From an uncultured Pseudomonadota bacterium (GTDB lineage Bacteria > Pseudomonadota > Gammaproteobacteria > Methylococcales > Methylomonadaceae): a DNA stretch of 21,698 nucleotides. Position 1 is the first letter of the stretch; the number at the start of each line of letters is the position of its first letter. The notes under the pieces were generated by a model. That model ran no database searches, had not been told where the DNA came from, and was given only the letters and a program-made list of their open reading frames with translations. Of this stretch, positions 14,810 through 21,698 are shown in pieces. The DNA lies in contig CAIUWU010000015.1 in the NCBI GenBank assembly GCA_903902945.1, positions 1 to 21,698 of the forward strand, read 5' to 3'. Position numbers and translations under genes: made by a program.

Positions 14810-15966
14810 GCCCCGGCCAATTACTTAAAACCGACCGTGTCAATGTCGACGGCTTGCTGTTGCTGGCCTGTTTGGGTCTGCTGATTATCGGTTTTGTGAT
14901 AGTCACGTCGGCTTCATTGCATCTCGGTGTCAAAATGGCCAACGACATTTCGCATTATCCCTTTAAGCAGCTAATACATATTATTTTGGGATTGCTGTTT
15001 GCCGGTGGTTTGACTCAGGTTTCAATGGCTGCCTGGGAACGTTCCGGCCAGATTTTATTCATTGTCGGACTGGGCTTGTTATTGATTATTCTGGTGCCGG
15101 GTATTGGTATTCGGGTTAACGGTAGTATTCGCTGGATATCGTTTTTCGGGATACGAATTCAGGTTTCTGAAGTAGTGAAATTCATTTCGGTCGTATATAT
15201 GGCCGGTTATATCACCCGCCATAGCAACGAGGTGCAGCGTTCTGCAATTGGTCTGGCCAAACCGCTGGTGTTGTTTTCGGTCGCTTCTGTATTATTGCTC
15301 AAGGAGCCTGACCTGGGTTCCGCAGTCGTCATTATGATCATTGCTATGGGCATGATGTTTTTGGGTGGCGCCAAGCTGTCACAGTTTTTTGTATTGCTGG
15401 GGCTGTTTTTGGTAGCGGTCTATGTGGCAGTGGTTAAAGTCCCCTTCCGTCTCAAAAGGGTGTTGAGTTTCATGGATCCTTTTGCGGACGCCAAAGACTC
15501 CGGTTTTCAGCTGACTCAGGCCTTGATTTCATTTGGGCGTGGAGAATTTTTCGGAGTCGGTTTAGGTAATGGCATTCAAAAATTGTTTTATCTGCCGGAA
15601 GCGCATACCGACTTTCTGTTTTCCGTGCTGGCAGAGGAATTAGGATTGTTCGGGGTGATCTGTGTGATTGGTTTATTTGCTACTTTGGTTTACAGAGCTT
15701 TCGTGATCGGCGCTGAAGCGGAAAAACGCGAACAAAGATTTTCAGCATTGGTTGCTTATGGATTGGGTATTTGGTTTGGCTTTCAGGCGTTCGTCAATAT
15801 GGGCGTCAACATGGGATTATTGCCGACCAAAGGACTGACGCTACCGCTGATGAGCTATGGAGGTAGCAGCATGATTGTGATGTGCGGTGCAATGGCATTG
15901 CTGTTCCGGATTCAGTACGAGTTGCGATTCAACGGTCGCAAACCTGCCAAAGGCGTCAGATTATGA
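14803..15966 (+). CDS. ftsW: Septal peptidoglycan glycosyltransferase FtsW (SEDS family)
   Basis: FtsW is the SEDS-family polymerase that joins lipid II into glycan strands at the septum, in complex with FtsI. The 387 residues are strongly hydrophobic, with about ten predicted spans. Family signatures are VNGSIRWI, KEPDLGSAVVIM, GFQLTQALISFGRGEFFGVG, LPEAHTDFLFSVLAEELG and the late PTKGLTLPLMSYGGSSM. D270 in EAHTDF corresponds to the catalytic aspartate of SEDS enzymes. The ATG lies inside the murD 3' end (7-bp overlap) without a clear ribosome site. The stop forms an ATGA overlap with murG. RodA is the alternative SEDS member, but the position beside murD and murG decides for FtsW. Confidence 0.95.
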   Translation: MLSPGQLLKTDRVNVDGLLLLACLGLLIIGFVIVTSASLHLGVKMANDISHYPFKQLIHIILGLLFAGGLTQVSMAAWERSGQILFIVGLGLLLIILVPGIGIRVNGSIRWISFFGIRIQVSEVVKFISVVYMAGYITRHSNEVQRSAIGLAKPLVLFSVASVLLLKEPDLGSAVVIMIIAMGMMFLGGAKLSQFFVLLGLFLVAVYVAVVKVPFRLKRVLSFMDPFADAKDSGFQLTQALISFGRGEFFGVGLGNGIQKLFYLPEAHTDFLFSVLAEELGLFGVICVIGLFATLVYRAFVIGAEAEKREQRFSALVAYGLGIWFGFQAFVNMGVNMGLLPTKGLTLPLMSYGGSSMIVMCGAMALLFRIQYELRFNGRKPAKGVRL

Positions 15967-17018
15967 GTCAGCGGATTGTCATTATGGCGGGTGGTACTGG
16001 CGGGCATGTGTTTCCTGCGCTGGCTGTCGCTCAGGAATTGCAGTTACGCGGCTGGCAAGTGAGCTGGCTGGGAACCCATAAAGGTCTGGAAAGCCGGGTC
16101 GTGCCTGCCAATGGCATTGAAATCGACTGGCTGGCTGTCGAAGGGATCCGCGGCAAAGGCTTAAGTTCAAAATTCAGCGCGGTTCTGAAACTAATTCAGG
16201 CTTGTCTGCAGGCCAGACGAATACTGAAACAACGCCAACCCGATGTGGTACTGGGCATGGGAGGTTTTGTGGCCGGCCCTGGTGGTCTGATGGCAAAACT
16301 CCTGGGTATTCCCGTAGTTATACATGAACAGAACCGGGTACCGGGTACTACCAATCGTTTATTGGTAAAACTGGCGGCAAAAACCGTGCTGGAAGCATTT
16401 CCGGGCAGTTTCCCGCAGTCGGTTGCTGCAGTTGCTACCGGAAATCCGCTGCGTAGTGCCTTAGTTCGTCGGGCTGCCGAGGATAAGTTTTTTCAGCCTG
16501 CGCGTTTGAACGTGCTGGTGGTTGGCGGTAGTCAGGGGGCAAAAGTCTTAAATGAAAATGTACCCCAAGCATTAGCCGGGTTGCCTGGTGTTGCCATCAA
16601 ACATCAAACCGGGAGTGCGATGCAGTCTCAGGTAGCTGAGCAATACCAAATGTTGCATCAGGATGCTGAGGTGGTTGCATTCATCGACGATATGGCGGAG
16701 GCCTATCATTGGGCTGATTTGATCATTTGCCGGGCAGGAGCCATGACCGTCAGCGAAGTCGCTGTGTTCGGTTTGCCGGCAATTTTTGTTCCGCTGCAAA
16801 ATGCGATTGATGATCATCAGACCGCCAATGCCCGTTATTTGTCAGATGCTGGTGCTGCCCTGTTGTTGCCTCAACAGCAACTCAGCCCGGCTAATTTACG
16901 TAAGCTTATTTTGGATGTGATCCCGCAAATGAATCTCATGAGTCAGGCCGCCAAGCGTCTTGCCAAACCTTTAGCTACCCGCACCGTTGCCAATATTTGC
17001 AGCGAGGGGGCTGTATGA
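15963..17018 (+). CDS. murG: UDP-GlcNAc:lipid I GlcNAc transferase MurG
   Basis: MurG is a peripheral inner-membrane GT-B glycosyltransferase that adds GlcNAc to lipid I to form lipid II. I place the start at the ATG at 15963, which overlaps the ftsW stop (ATGA) and begins MSQRIVIMAGGTGGHVFPA. An in-frame start at 15882 would add 27 residues unlike the family and lies inside ftsW. This gives 351 residues (E. coli 355). Signatures are GGTGGH (10-15), PDVVLGMGGFVAGPGGL, VIHEQNRVPGTTN, VLVVGGSQGAKVLNE, FIDDMAEAYHWADLIICRAG and MTVSEVAVFGLPAIFVP. The stop overlaps the murC ATG. Confidence 0.96.
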   Translation: MSQRIVIMAGGTGGHVFPALAVAQELQLRGWQVSWLGTHKGLESRVVPANGIEIDWLAVEGIRGKGLSSKFSAVLKLIQACLQARRILKQRQPDVVLGMGGFVAGPGGLMAKLLGIPVVIHEQNRVPGTTNRLLVKLAAKTVLEAFPGSFPQSVAAVATGNPLRSALVRRAAEDKFFQPARLNVLVVGGSQGAKVLNENVPQALAGLPGVAIKHQTGSAMQSQVAEQYQMLHQDAEVVAFIDDMAEAYHWADLIICRAGAMTVSEVAVFGLPAIFVPLQNAIDDHQTANARYLSDAGAALLLPQQQLSPANLRKLILDVIPQMNLMSQAAKRLAKPLATRTVANICSEGAV

Positions 17019-18454
17019 ACCGTCCCAACAATCAAGTGACACAGCAGGCGCTGGGCGATATCGACAAAATCCATTTTGTCGGTGTCGGTGGTACTGGGAT
17101 GAGCGGTATTGCCGAAGTATTGAGCAATCTCGGCTACAGCGTATCAGGCTCGGATATTAAGGCGTCCACGGTGACTGACCGGTTGCAGGCCTTAGGCGTC
17201 AAAGTGTATTTCGGACATCGGGCCGAAAATGTGGCGGATGTCGATGTTGTGGTTACATCGACCGCTGTCGATCGAACCAATCCTGAAATCACAACGGCTT
17301 ATGAAAACCGCATTCCGGTGATTCCCCGTGCAGAAATGCTGGCAGAACTGATGCGGTTCAGATTCGGTATTGCCGTAGCCGGGACCCATGGCAAAACCAC
17401 GACCACCAGTCTGACCACGATGATGCTGGCGGAGGGTGGGCTGGACCCTACTTTCGTGATTGGTGGCCGTTTAAACAGTGCCGGCAGTAATGCCAAACTG
17501 GGACTGGGCAAATATCTGGTTGCCGAAGCCGATGAAAGCGATGCGTCTTTTCTGTATCTGCAACCGATGATGGCGGTGGTGACCAATATTGATCAGGATC
17601 ATATGGAAACCTACGGCGGCAGCTATAATCGCTTGAAGGAAACGTTTATTAAATTTCTGCATCAACTGCCCTTTTACGGTTTGGCCGTATTGTGCAGTGA
17701 TGATCCCGGGGTTAGTGAGATTTTGCCGGATATTTCCAAGCCGGTGAAAACCTATGGCGTTAATGAAAACGCTGATGTTCGTGCCGTTGATGTCGTGCAA
17801 GATGGCCTGCGAACCCATTTTACCGTGTTGCGCTGGGGGACTTTGCCGGCCTTGAAGGTCACACTGAATCTGCCCGGCTGGCATAACATGCTCAATGCCT
17901 TGGCGGCTATCACGATTGCGACCAGTCTGGGCGTTGATGATGCCGCGATCATTAAAGCGCTGGATGAGTTTAAAGGTGTCGGCCGCCGCTTCCAGATCAA
18001 TGGGGATGTCGATTATCAGGGGGGCAAGTTAACTCTGGTTGATGATTACGGTCATCATCCCCGCGAATTGGCAGCAACGCTGGAAGCATTGCGTCAGGCC
18101 TGGCCGGAAAGACGCAAGGTCGTGGTGTTTCAGCCGCATCGTTATACCCGGACTCGCGATTTGTTTGAAGATTTCGTGGCAGTGTTATCCGGTGTTGATG
18201 TCTTGATTCTGCTGGATATTTATTCAGCCGGTGAAGCACCGATCGCCGGTGCCGACGGTAAGGCCTTGAGTCGTTCGATTCGGGTGCGTGGGCAGGTGGA
18301 CCCGGTGTTCGTGCAAAATCGTGAAGATTTAGCAACGATTCTGGCCGGCATCGTTAATAAAGATGATGTGATTCTGACTATGGGGGCCGGTAATGTCGGG
18401 CAAATTGCCGCCGAGCTACCCGGCAAACTGAAGGAAGCCTTGCATGCTGGTTGA
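17015..18454 (+). CDS. murC: UDP-N-acetylmuramate:L-alanine ligase MurC
   Basis: MurC starts the stem peptide by adding L-alanine to UDP-MurNAc. The ATG at 17015 (ATGA overlap with the murG stop) has the purine-rich GAGGGGG at 17004-17010. An in-frame TTG at 16997 would add six residues inside murG and has no such support. The resulting 479 residues compare with 491 in E. coli. Visible parts are the N-terminal UDP-binding motif HFVGVGGTGMSGIAEVL (20-36), the ATP loop GTHGKTTTTSL (123-133), EADESDASFLYLQP, NIDQDHMETYGGS, GWHNMLNALAAI, VDDYGHHPRELAATL and FQPHRYTRTRDL. The 3' end overlaps murB by 11 bp. Confidence 0.96.
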   Translation: MNRPNNQVTQQALGDIDKIHFVGVGGTGMSGIAEVLSNLGYSVSGSDIKASTVTDRLQALGVKVYFGHRAENVADVDVVVTSTAVDRTNPEITTAYENRIPVIPRAEMLAELMRFRFGIAVAGTHGKTTTTSLTTMMLAEGGLDPTFVIGGRLNSAGSNAKLGLGKYLVAEADESDASFLYLQPMMAVVTNIDQDHMETYGGSYNRLKETFIKFLHQLPFYGLAVLCSDDPGVSEILPDISKPVKTYGVNENADVRAVDVVQDGLRTHFTVLRWGTLPALKVTLNLPGWHNMLNALAAITIATSLGVDDAAIIKALDEFKGVGRRFQINGDVDYQGGKLTLVDDYGHHPRELAATLEALRQAWPERRKVVVFQPHRYTRTRDLFEDFVAVLSGVDVLILLDIYSAGEAPIAGADGKALSRSIRVRGQVDPVFVQNREDLATILAGIVNKDDVILTMGAGNVGQIAAELPGKLKEALHAG

Positions 18455-19331
18455 GGCATTGAAAGGCACTTTGTTAAGCAATGAGCCGCTGGCCAAATAC
18501 ACCAGCTGGCGGGTCGGTGGCCCAGCGGAAAAAATGTATATTCCGCAAGACAAGGCCGATCTGATTGCCTTCATGGCGAGTTTGCCTGAGGGCGAGCCGG
18601 TTTACTGGATTGGTTTGGGCAGCAATTTGCTGGTTAATGATGGCGGTATTCGGGGCACGGTCATTAATACCCGTAACCGGTTGAAAGAAATGTATTTACT
18701 CGATGCAAACAAAGTTTATGTCGAGGCCGGTGTGCCCTGCCCGCATGTGGCACGGTTTTGCAGTGATTTAGGTTTGACCGGTGCCGAGTTTCTGGCCGGT
18801 ATTCCCGGCACCATGGGCGGTGCTTTGAAAATGAATGCCGGTGCTTTTGGTGGCGAAACCTGGCAAATCGTCGATCGGGTCGAGATGATCAATGCCGACG
18901 GTCAGGTGACCCAGCGGGACAAGCAGCAGTTTCAGGTTGCTTATCGTTCGGTAAAAGGGCTCGCCAAGGAGTGGTTTCTGTCCGCCGAATTAACATTAAG
19001 CAAAGGTGATAGCGAAGCCAGTCAGCTACATATCAAGGCATTGCTGGAAAAACGTAACAACACCCAGCCGACCAATAAGCCGACCTGCGGTTCGGTGTTT
19101 AAGAATCCGCCCGGTGATTATGCGGCCCGTCTGATCGAGGCTTGCGGCTTAAAAGGTTATCGGATCGGTGGCGCGGTGGTATCGGAAAAACATGCCAATT
19201 TCATTGAAAATCAGGGCGGTGCGACAGCGATGGATATCGAAAATTTGATTCGCCATATTCAACAGCAGGTTCAGCAGCAGTTTGGCGTTGAGTTGCAAAC
19301 CGAAGTATGTCGGGCAGGAGACCAAGCATGA
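18444..19331 (+). CDS. murB: UDP-N-acetylenolpyruvoylglucosamine reductase MurB (type II, short form)
   Basis: MurB is the FAD enzyme that uses NADPH to reduce enolpyruvyl-UDP-GlcNAc to UDP-MurNAc, the substrate of MurC. The 295 residues fit the short type II MurB and not the about 342-residue type I of E. coli. FAD-domain segments are YTSWRVGGPAEKM (19-31), GLGSNLLVNDGGIRGTVI and GIPGTMGGALKMNAGAFGGE. Likely catalytic residues are S217 (CGSVFKNP), R168 (AYRSV) and E287 near the C terminus (LQTEV). AAGGAAG at 18431-18437 serves as ribosome site. The gene sits between murC and ddl, a slot that is empty in E. coli, where murB is elsewhere on the chromosome. Confidence 0.95.
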   Translation: MLVEALKGTLLSNEPLAKYTSWRVGGPAEKMYIPQDKADLIAFMASLPEGEPVYWIGLGSNLLVNDGGIRGTVINTRNRLKEMYLLDANKVYVEAGVPCPHVARFCSDLGLTGAEFLAGIPGTMGGALKMNAGAFGGETWQIVDRVEMINADGQVTQRDKQQFQVAYRSVKGLAKEWFLSAELTLSKGDSEASQLHIKALLEKRNNTQPTNKPTCGSVFKNPPGDYAARLIEACGLKGYRIGGAVVSEKHANFIENQGGATAMDIENLIRHIQQQVQQQFGVELQTEVCRAGDQA

Positions 19332-20278
19332 AACCATTACGGATAAAAAATGCCGCCGAGTTTGGCAGGGTTGCCGTGTTGATGGGCGGCAGTGCCGCTG
19401 AACGTGAAGTGTCACTGCGCAGTGGCCGAGCTGTCTTTGACGCTTTGTCGCGGCAAGGAATCGATGCGGTGGCAATCGATGTGACCGGTAGTCCGATTGA
19501 GGCGCTGGCGAATAAGCGGTTTGATCGGGTGTTCAACATTATTCATGGTCGTGGCGGTGAAGACGGCGTGTTGCAGGCCATACTGGAAGTGATGCATCTG
19601 CCTTATACCGGTTCAGGGGTGCTGGCTTCCGCATTGGCGATGGATAAGTTGCGTACCAAATTGTGCTGGCAAGGTTTGGGGCTAACCACGCCAAAATGGT
19701 TTTTGTTGAGTGATGAAGCGCAGCTTGATGATTGCATCAGTCAACTGGGTTTTCCGGTGATCGTCAAGCCTGCCCAGGAAGGATCCAGTATCGGCATGAG
19801 CAAAGCGACTAACCGTGATGAATTGCTCAAGGCTTTTTTGGTGGCTAAGCAATTTGATTGCGATGTGTATGCCGAACAGTGGGTAACCGGTGCCGAATAT
19901 ACCGTTGCCGTTCTGGATGGTGAGGCTTTACCGGCTATCAGGCTGGAAACGCCCAATGCGTTTTATGATTTTGAGGCGAAATATCAGGCCAATACTACGC
20001 GTTACCATTGTCCTTGTGGATTAAGTGAGGAACGGGAGCAACAGTTACAGGTGCTGGCGGTCAAGGCCTGTCAGGGTTTACAGGTTAAAGGCTGGGCACG
20101 GGTGGATGTGTTTATTGATAACCAGGATCAGGCGCAACTGATTGAAGTGAATACGGTGCCTGGCATGACCGACCATAGTCTGGTGCCAATGGCGGCCAAA
20201 GCGGCCGGCATTGATTTTAATCAACTGGTCTGGCGTATTCTGGAAACCAGCGTGGTGATTGATGAAGGCCAAAAATAG
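19328..20278 (+). CDS. ddl: D-alanine:D-alanine ligase
   Basis: Ddl is an ATP-grasp enzyme that makes the D-Ala-D-Ala dipeptide used by MurF. I choose the ATG at 19328, which has AGGAG (19316-19320) seven bases upstream and an ATGA overlap with murB. The in-frame ATG at 19307 would add seven residues and lacks such a site. The 316 residues include VLMGGSAAEREVSLRSG (active-site E25), IHGRGGEDGVLQ, LPYTGSGVLASALAMDKLR, PVIVKPAQEGSSIGMSK, FYDFEAKY (Y219, the residue linked to dipeptide rather than depsipeptide synthesis in DdlB) and LIEVNTVPGMTDHSLVP. These are features of an ordinary D-Ala-D-Ala enzyme of the DdlB type, not of a vancomycin-resistance ligase. Confidence 0.95.
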   Translation: MKPLRIKNAAEFGRVAVLMGGSAAEREVSLRSGRAVFDALSRQGIDAVAIDVTGSPIEALANKRFDRVFNIIHGRGGEDGVLQAILEVMHLPYTGSGVLASALAMDKLRTKLCWQGLGLTTPKWFLLSDEAQLDDCISQLGFPVIVKPAQEGSSIGMSKATNRDELLKAFLVAKQFDCDVYAEQWVTGAEYTVAVLDGEALPAIRLETPNAFYDFEAKYQANTTRYHCPCGLSEEREQQLQVLAVKACQGLQVKGWARVDVFIDNQDQAQLIEVNTVPGMTDHSLVPMAAKAAGIDFNQLVWRILETSVVIDEGQK

Positions 20279-20999
20279 CCTGATTGTATTTCTTTCGCTG
20301 TTGCTGGGCATTGCTGTAGGTAGCTGGACTTATGTAAGCAATCAGAATGCGGAAAGCAAGCCGATTCGGTATGTAAAAGTCGAAGGCGCTTTTCAATACA
20401 TCAATAAGGATAAATTGAAAGCCGCTATTGCGCAGGAAATTAAAAAAGGCTTTTATCAGGCCGATATGAATACAGTACATCAGACCATCAGCTCTTTACC
20501 TTTGGTTGAACGTGTCGATGTCAAACGGGTTTGGCCGGATGCGGTGTATATCAAAATTACCGAGCATAAACCGGTAGTGCGTTGGGGACAAACAGCGCTG
20601 TTGAATAATCAGGGCGATGTTTTGATCCCCGACAATATCGAAGAGTTTAACAATCTGCCGTTGGTGACCGGGCCTGAGGGACAGGAAAAGAAATTATTAG
20701 AGATCATGAAAGGGGTTTACATCGTTCTCAAAGATAAGGCGATGCAATTGGCCGAATTTCATGTTAACGAACGGCGAGCCTGGAAAATCAAGCTTGCGAA
20801 TGGCATAGAAATGCAACTGGGGCGCAAGGCGCCTTTGGAAAATATGCAACGCTTTCTGAAAACCATGGATTTGTTGGGTGAAGAACAATTAGCGGCAATT
20901 GCTATTGTCGATACCCGTTATCCGAATGGTTTTGCCATTACCTGGAAACCAGATACCGCCATTAATTGGAAAACCATCGTGGCAAAAACCAAAACCTGA
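20262..20999 (+). CDS. ftsQ: Cell division protein FtsQ
   Basis: FtsQ is a bitopic inner-membrane divisome protein that binds FtsL and FtsB and helps control FtsWI. The chosen ATG at 20262 gives 245 residues. A TTG codon directly before it is also in frame but less likely. The N-terminal cytoplasmic part is very short (MKAKN), followed by a membrane span (about 6-26), a POTRA domain starting IRYVKVEGAFQYINKDKL (about 35-105, with the typical LPLVERVDVKRVWPDAVYIKI block) and the FtsQ domain after it. The start lies 17 bp inside ddl with only a weak ribosome site. E. coli FtsQ (276 residues) has a longer cytoplasmic tail. The C-terminal 60 residues contain WKIKLANGIEMQLGR, typical of the family. 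Confidence 0.94.
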   Translation: MKAKNSLIVFLSLLLGIAVGSWTYVSNQNAESKPIRYVKVEGAFQYINKDKLKAAIAQEIKKGFYQADMNTVHQTISSLPLVERVDVKRVWPDAVYIKITEHKPVVRWGQTALLNNQGDVLIPDNIEEFNNLPLVTGPEGQEKKLLEIMKGVYIVLKDKAMQLAEFHVNERRAWKIKLANGIEMQLGRKAPLENMQRFLKTMDLLGEEQLAAIAIVDTRYPNGFAITWKPDTAINWKTIVAKTKT

Positions 21000-21023
21000 A
21001 TTTAACGCTTATTGAGCAAAGAT

Positions 21024-21698
21024 ATGGCCAAAAAAACAGATCGAAATTTATTAGTGGGACTGGACATAGGTACAACCAAAGTTGCAGCGATTGTTGGCGA
21101 ATACCGCGGAGGCGATGAAATAGAAATCATCGGTATCGGGACAGCGCCGTCCAAAGGTCTGAAGCGCGGCATTGTGGTGAATCTAGAGTCTACCGTGCAT
21201 TCGATTAAACGTGCCGTGGAAGAAGCCGAGTTAATGGCCGGATGTCAGATCAAGTCGGTGTTTGCGGGCATTGCCGGGAGCCACATCAAGAGTCTGAATT
21301 CACACGGCATAGTTGCTATCAAGGAAAAGGAAGTGACGCAGCATGATATTGACCGGGTGATCGATTCGGCGCGGGCCGTTGCGATACCGGCTGATCAGAA
21401 AATCCTGCATATTTTGCCGCAGGAGTTTGTGATTGATCAGCAGGAAGGGATTAAAGAACCGATCGGCATGTCCGGCATTCGTCTTGAGGCCAAGGTACAT
21501 ATGGTGACCAGCAGCGTCAGCGCCGAGCAGAATATCGTTAAATGTATCCGTAAATGTGGTTTAGATGTCGATGATATTGTGTTGGAACAGTTAGCATCCT
21601 GTTCATCCGTGCTAACCGATGATGAGAAAGATCTGGGGGTGTGTCTGATTGATATTGGTGGTGGCACTACCGATTTGGCTATTTTTTCCGAAGGTGCG
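21024..21698 (+). CDS. ftsA: Cell division protein FtsA (3' end truncated by window)
   Basis: FtsA is the actin-like ATPase that ties FtsZ filaments to the inner membrane and recruits later division proteins. The frame stays open to the window edge, so 225 of about 410-420 residues are visible. The phosphate-1 motif is VGLDIGTTKVAAIVGE (about 11-26). The 1C domain unique to FtsA follows, with the GLKRGIVVNLE and AGIAGSHIKS segments, and the second phosphate motif LIDIGGGTTDLAIF lies just before the edge. The ATG at 21024 is 24 bp after ftsQ, the largest gap inside the cluster, with only a poor ribosome site (GAGCAAAG). The C-terminal membrane-binding helix is outside the window, and ftsZ is expected next. 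Confidence 0.95.
   Translation, partial: MAKKTDRNLLVGLDIGTTKVAAIVGEYRGGDEIEIIGIGTAPSKGLKRGIVVNLESTVHSIKRAVEEAELMAGCQIKSVFAGIAGSHIKSLNSHGIVAIKEKEVTQHDIDRVIDSARAVAIPADQKILHILPQEFVIDQQEGIKEPIGMSGIRLEAKVHMVTSSVSAEQNIVKCIRKCGLDVDDIVLEQLASCSSVLTDDEKDLGVCLIDIGGGTTDLAIFSEGA

Noticed and set aside
15882..15962. 27-residue N-terminal extension of MurG
   Set aside because: The added residues lie inside ftsW and do not resemble MurG. The ATG at 15963 gives the conserved start, an ATGA junction and the usual length.
16997..17014. TTG at 16997 as murC start
   Set aside because: The ATG at 17015 has GAGGGGG upstream and an ATGA overlap; the extra six residues sit on top of that ribosome site.
19307..19327. 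ATG at 19307 as ddl start
   Set aside because: AGGAG at 19316-19320 is correctly spaced for the ATG at 19328 and would lie inside the longer reading.
19328..20278. Ddl as a vancomycin-resistance type ligase
   Set aside because: It carries EAKY and the other DdlB-type motifs, lies in the dcw cluster, and no vanH or vanX neighbour is present.

Overview
This window is a chromosomal housekeeping region, most likely from a gammaproteobacterium. The order mraZ-rsmH-ftsL-ftsI-murE-murF-mraY-murD-ftsW-murG-murC-murB-ddl-ftsQ-ftsA is the classical division and cell wall (dcw) cluster. MurE carries the DNPR motif of enzymes that add meso-diaminopimelate, as expected for a Gram-negative murein. The pyruvate dehydrogenase E1 is the large homodimeric AceE type found in proteobacteria. 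A Methylococcales (type I methanotroph) or related lineage is possible, but that is a guess from protein flavour and gene order. No marker gene in the window proves it.

Layout. Bases 1-5248 hold a + strand pyruvate dehydrogenase operon: aceE (5' end outside the window), aceF and lpdA, closed by a strong hairpin terminator near 5258-5292. Convergent to it, on the - strand, is one short gene (5300-5794) for a truncated-haemoglobin-like protein with an unusual internal insertion. Bases 5795-6155 are the only substantial non-coding stretch. They hold the divergent start regions of the globin gene and of the dcw cluster: several dyads, three T7 tracts in exact 10-bp phase, a near-consensus sigma70 promoter (6068-6096), and direct AGTGG repeats that look like the MraZ operator and run from the -10 box into the transcribed leader. 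From 6156 to the right edge the dcw cluster runs unbroken on the + strand. Most genes overlap by 1-17 bp or are separated by fewer than 3 bp. The largest gap, 24 bp, lies between ftsQ and ftsA. ftsA is cut by the window end.

How the genes work together. AceE, AceF and Lpd form the complex that turns pyruvate into acetyl-CoA. In the dcw cluster, MurC, MurD, MurE and MurF build the UDP-MurNAc-pentapeptide, using UDP-MurNAc from MurB and D-Ala-D-Ala from Ddl. MraY and MurG make lipid I and lipid II, and FtsW with FtsI polymerises and cross-links them at the septum. FtsL, FtsQ and FtsA are divisome scaffold or anchor proteins. MraZ is the likely self-repressing regulator of the cluster, and RsmH methylates 16S rRNA.

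I saw no mobile element, CRISPR array, tRNA or rRNA, and no defence or biosynthetic system. The points most worth a second look are the MraZ operator and promoter architecture, the phased T tracts, and the divergent globin.
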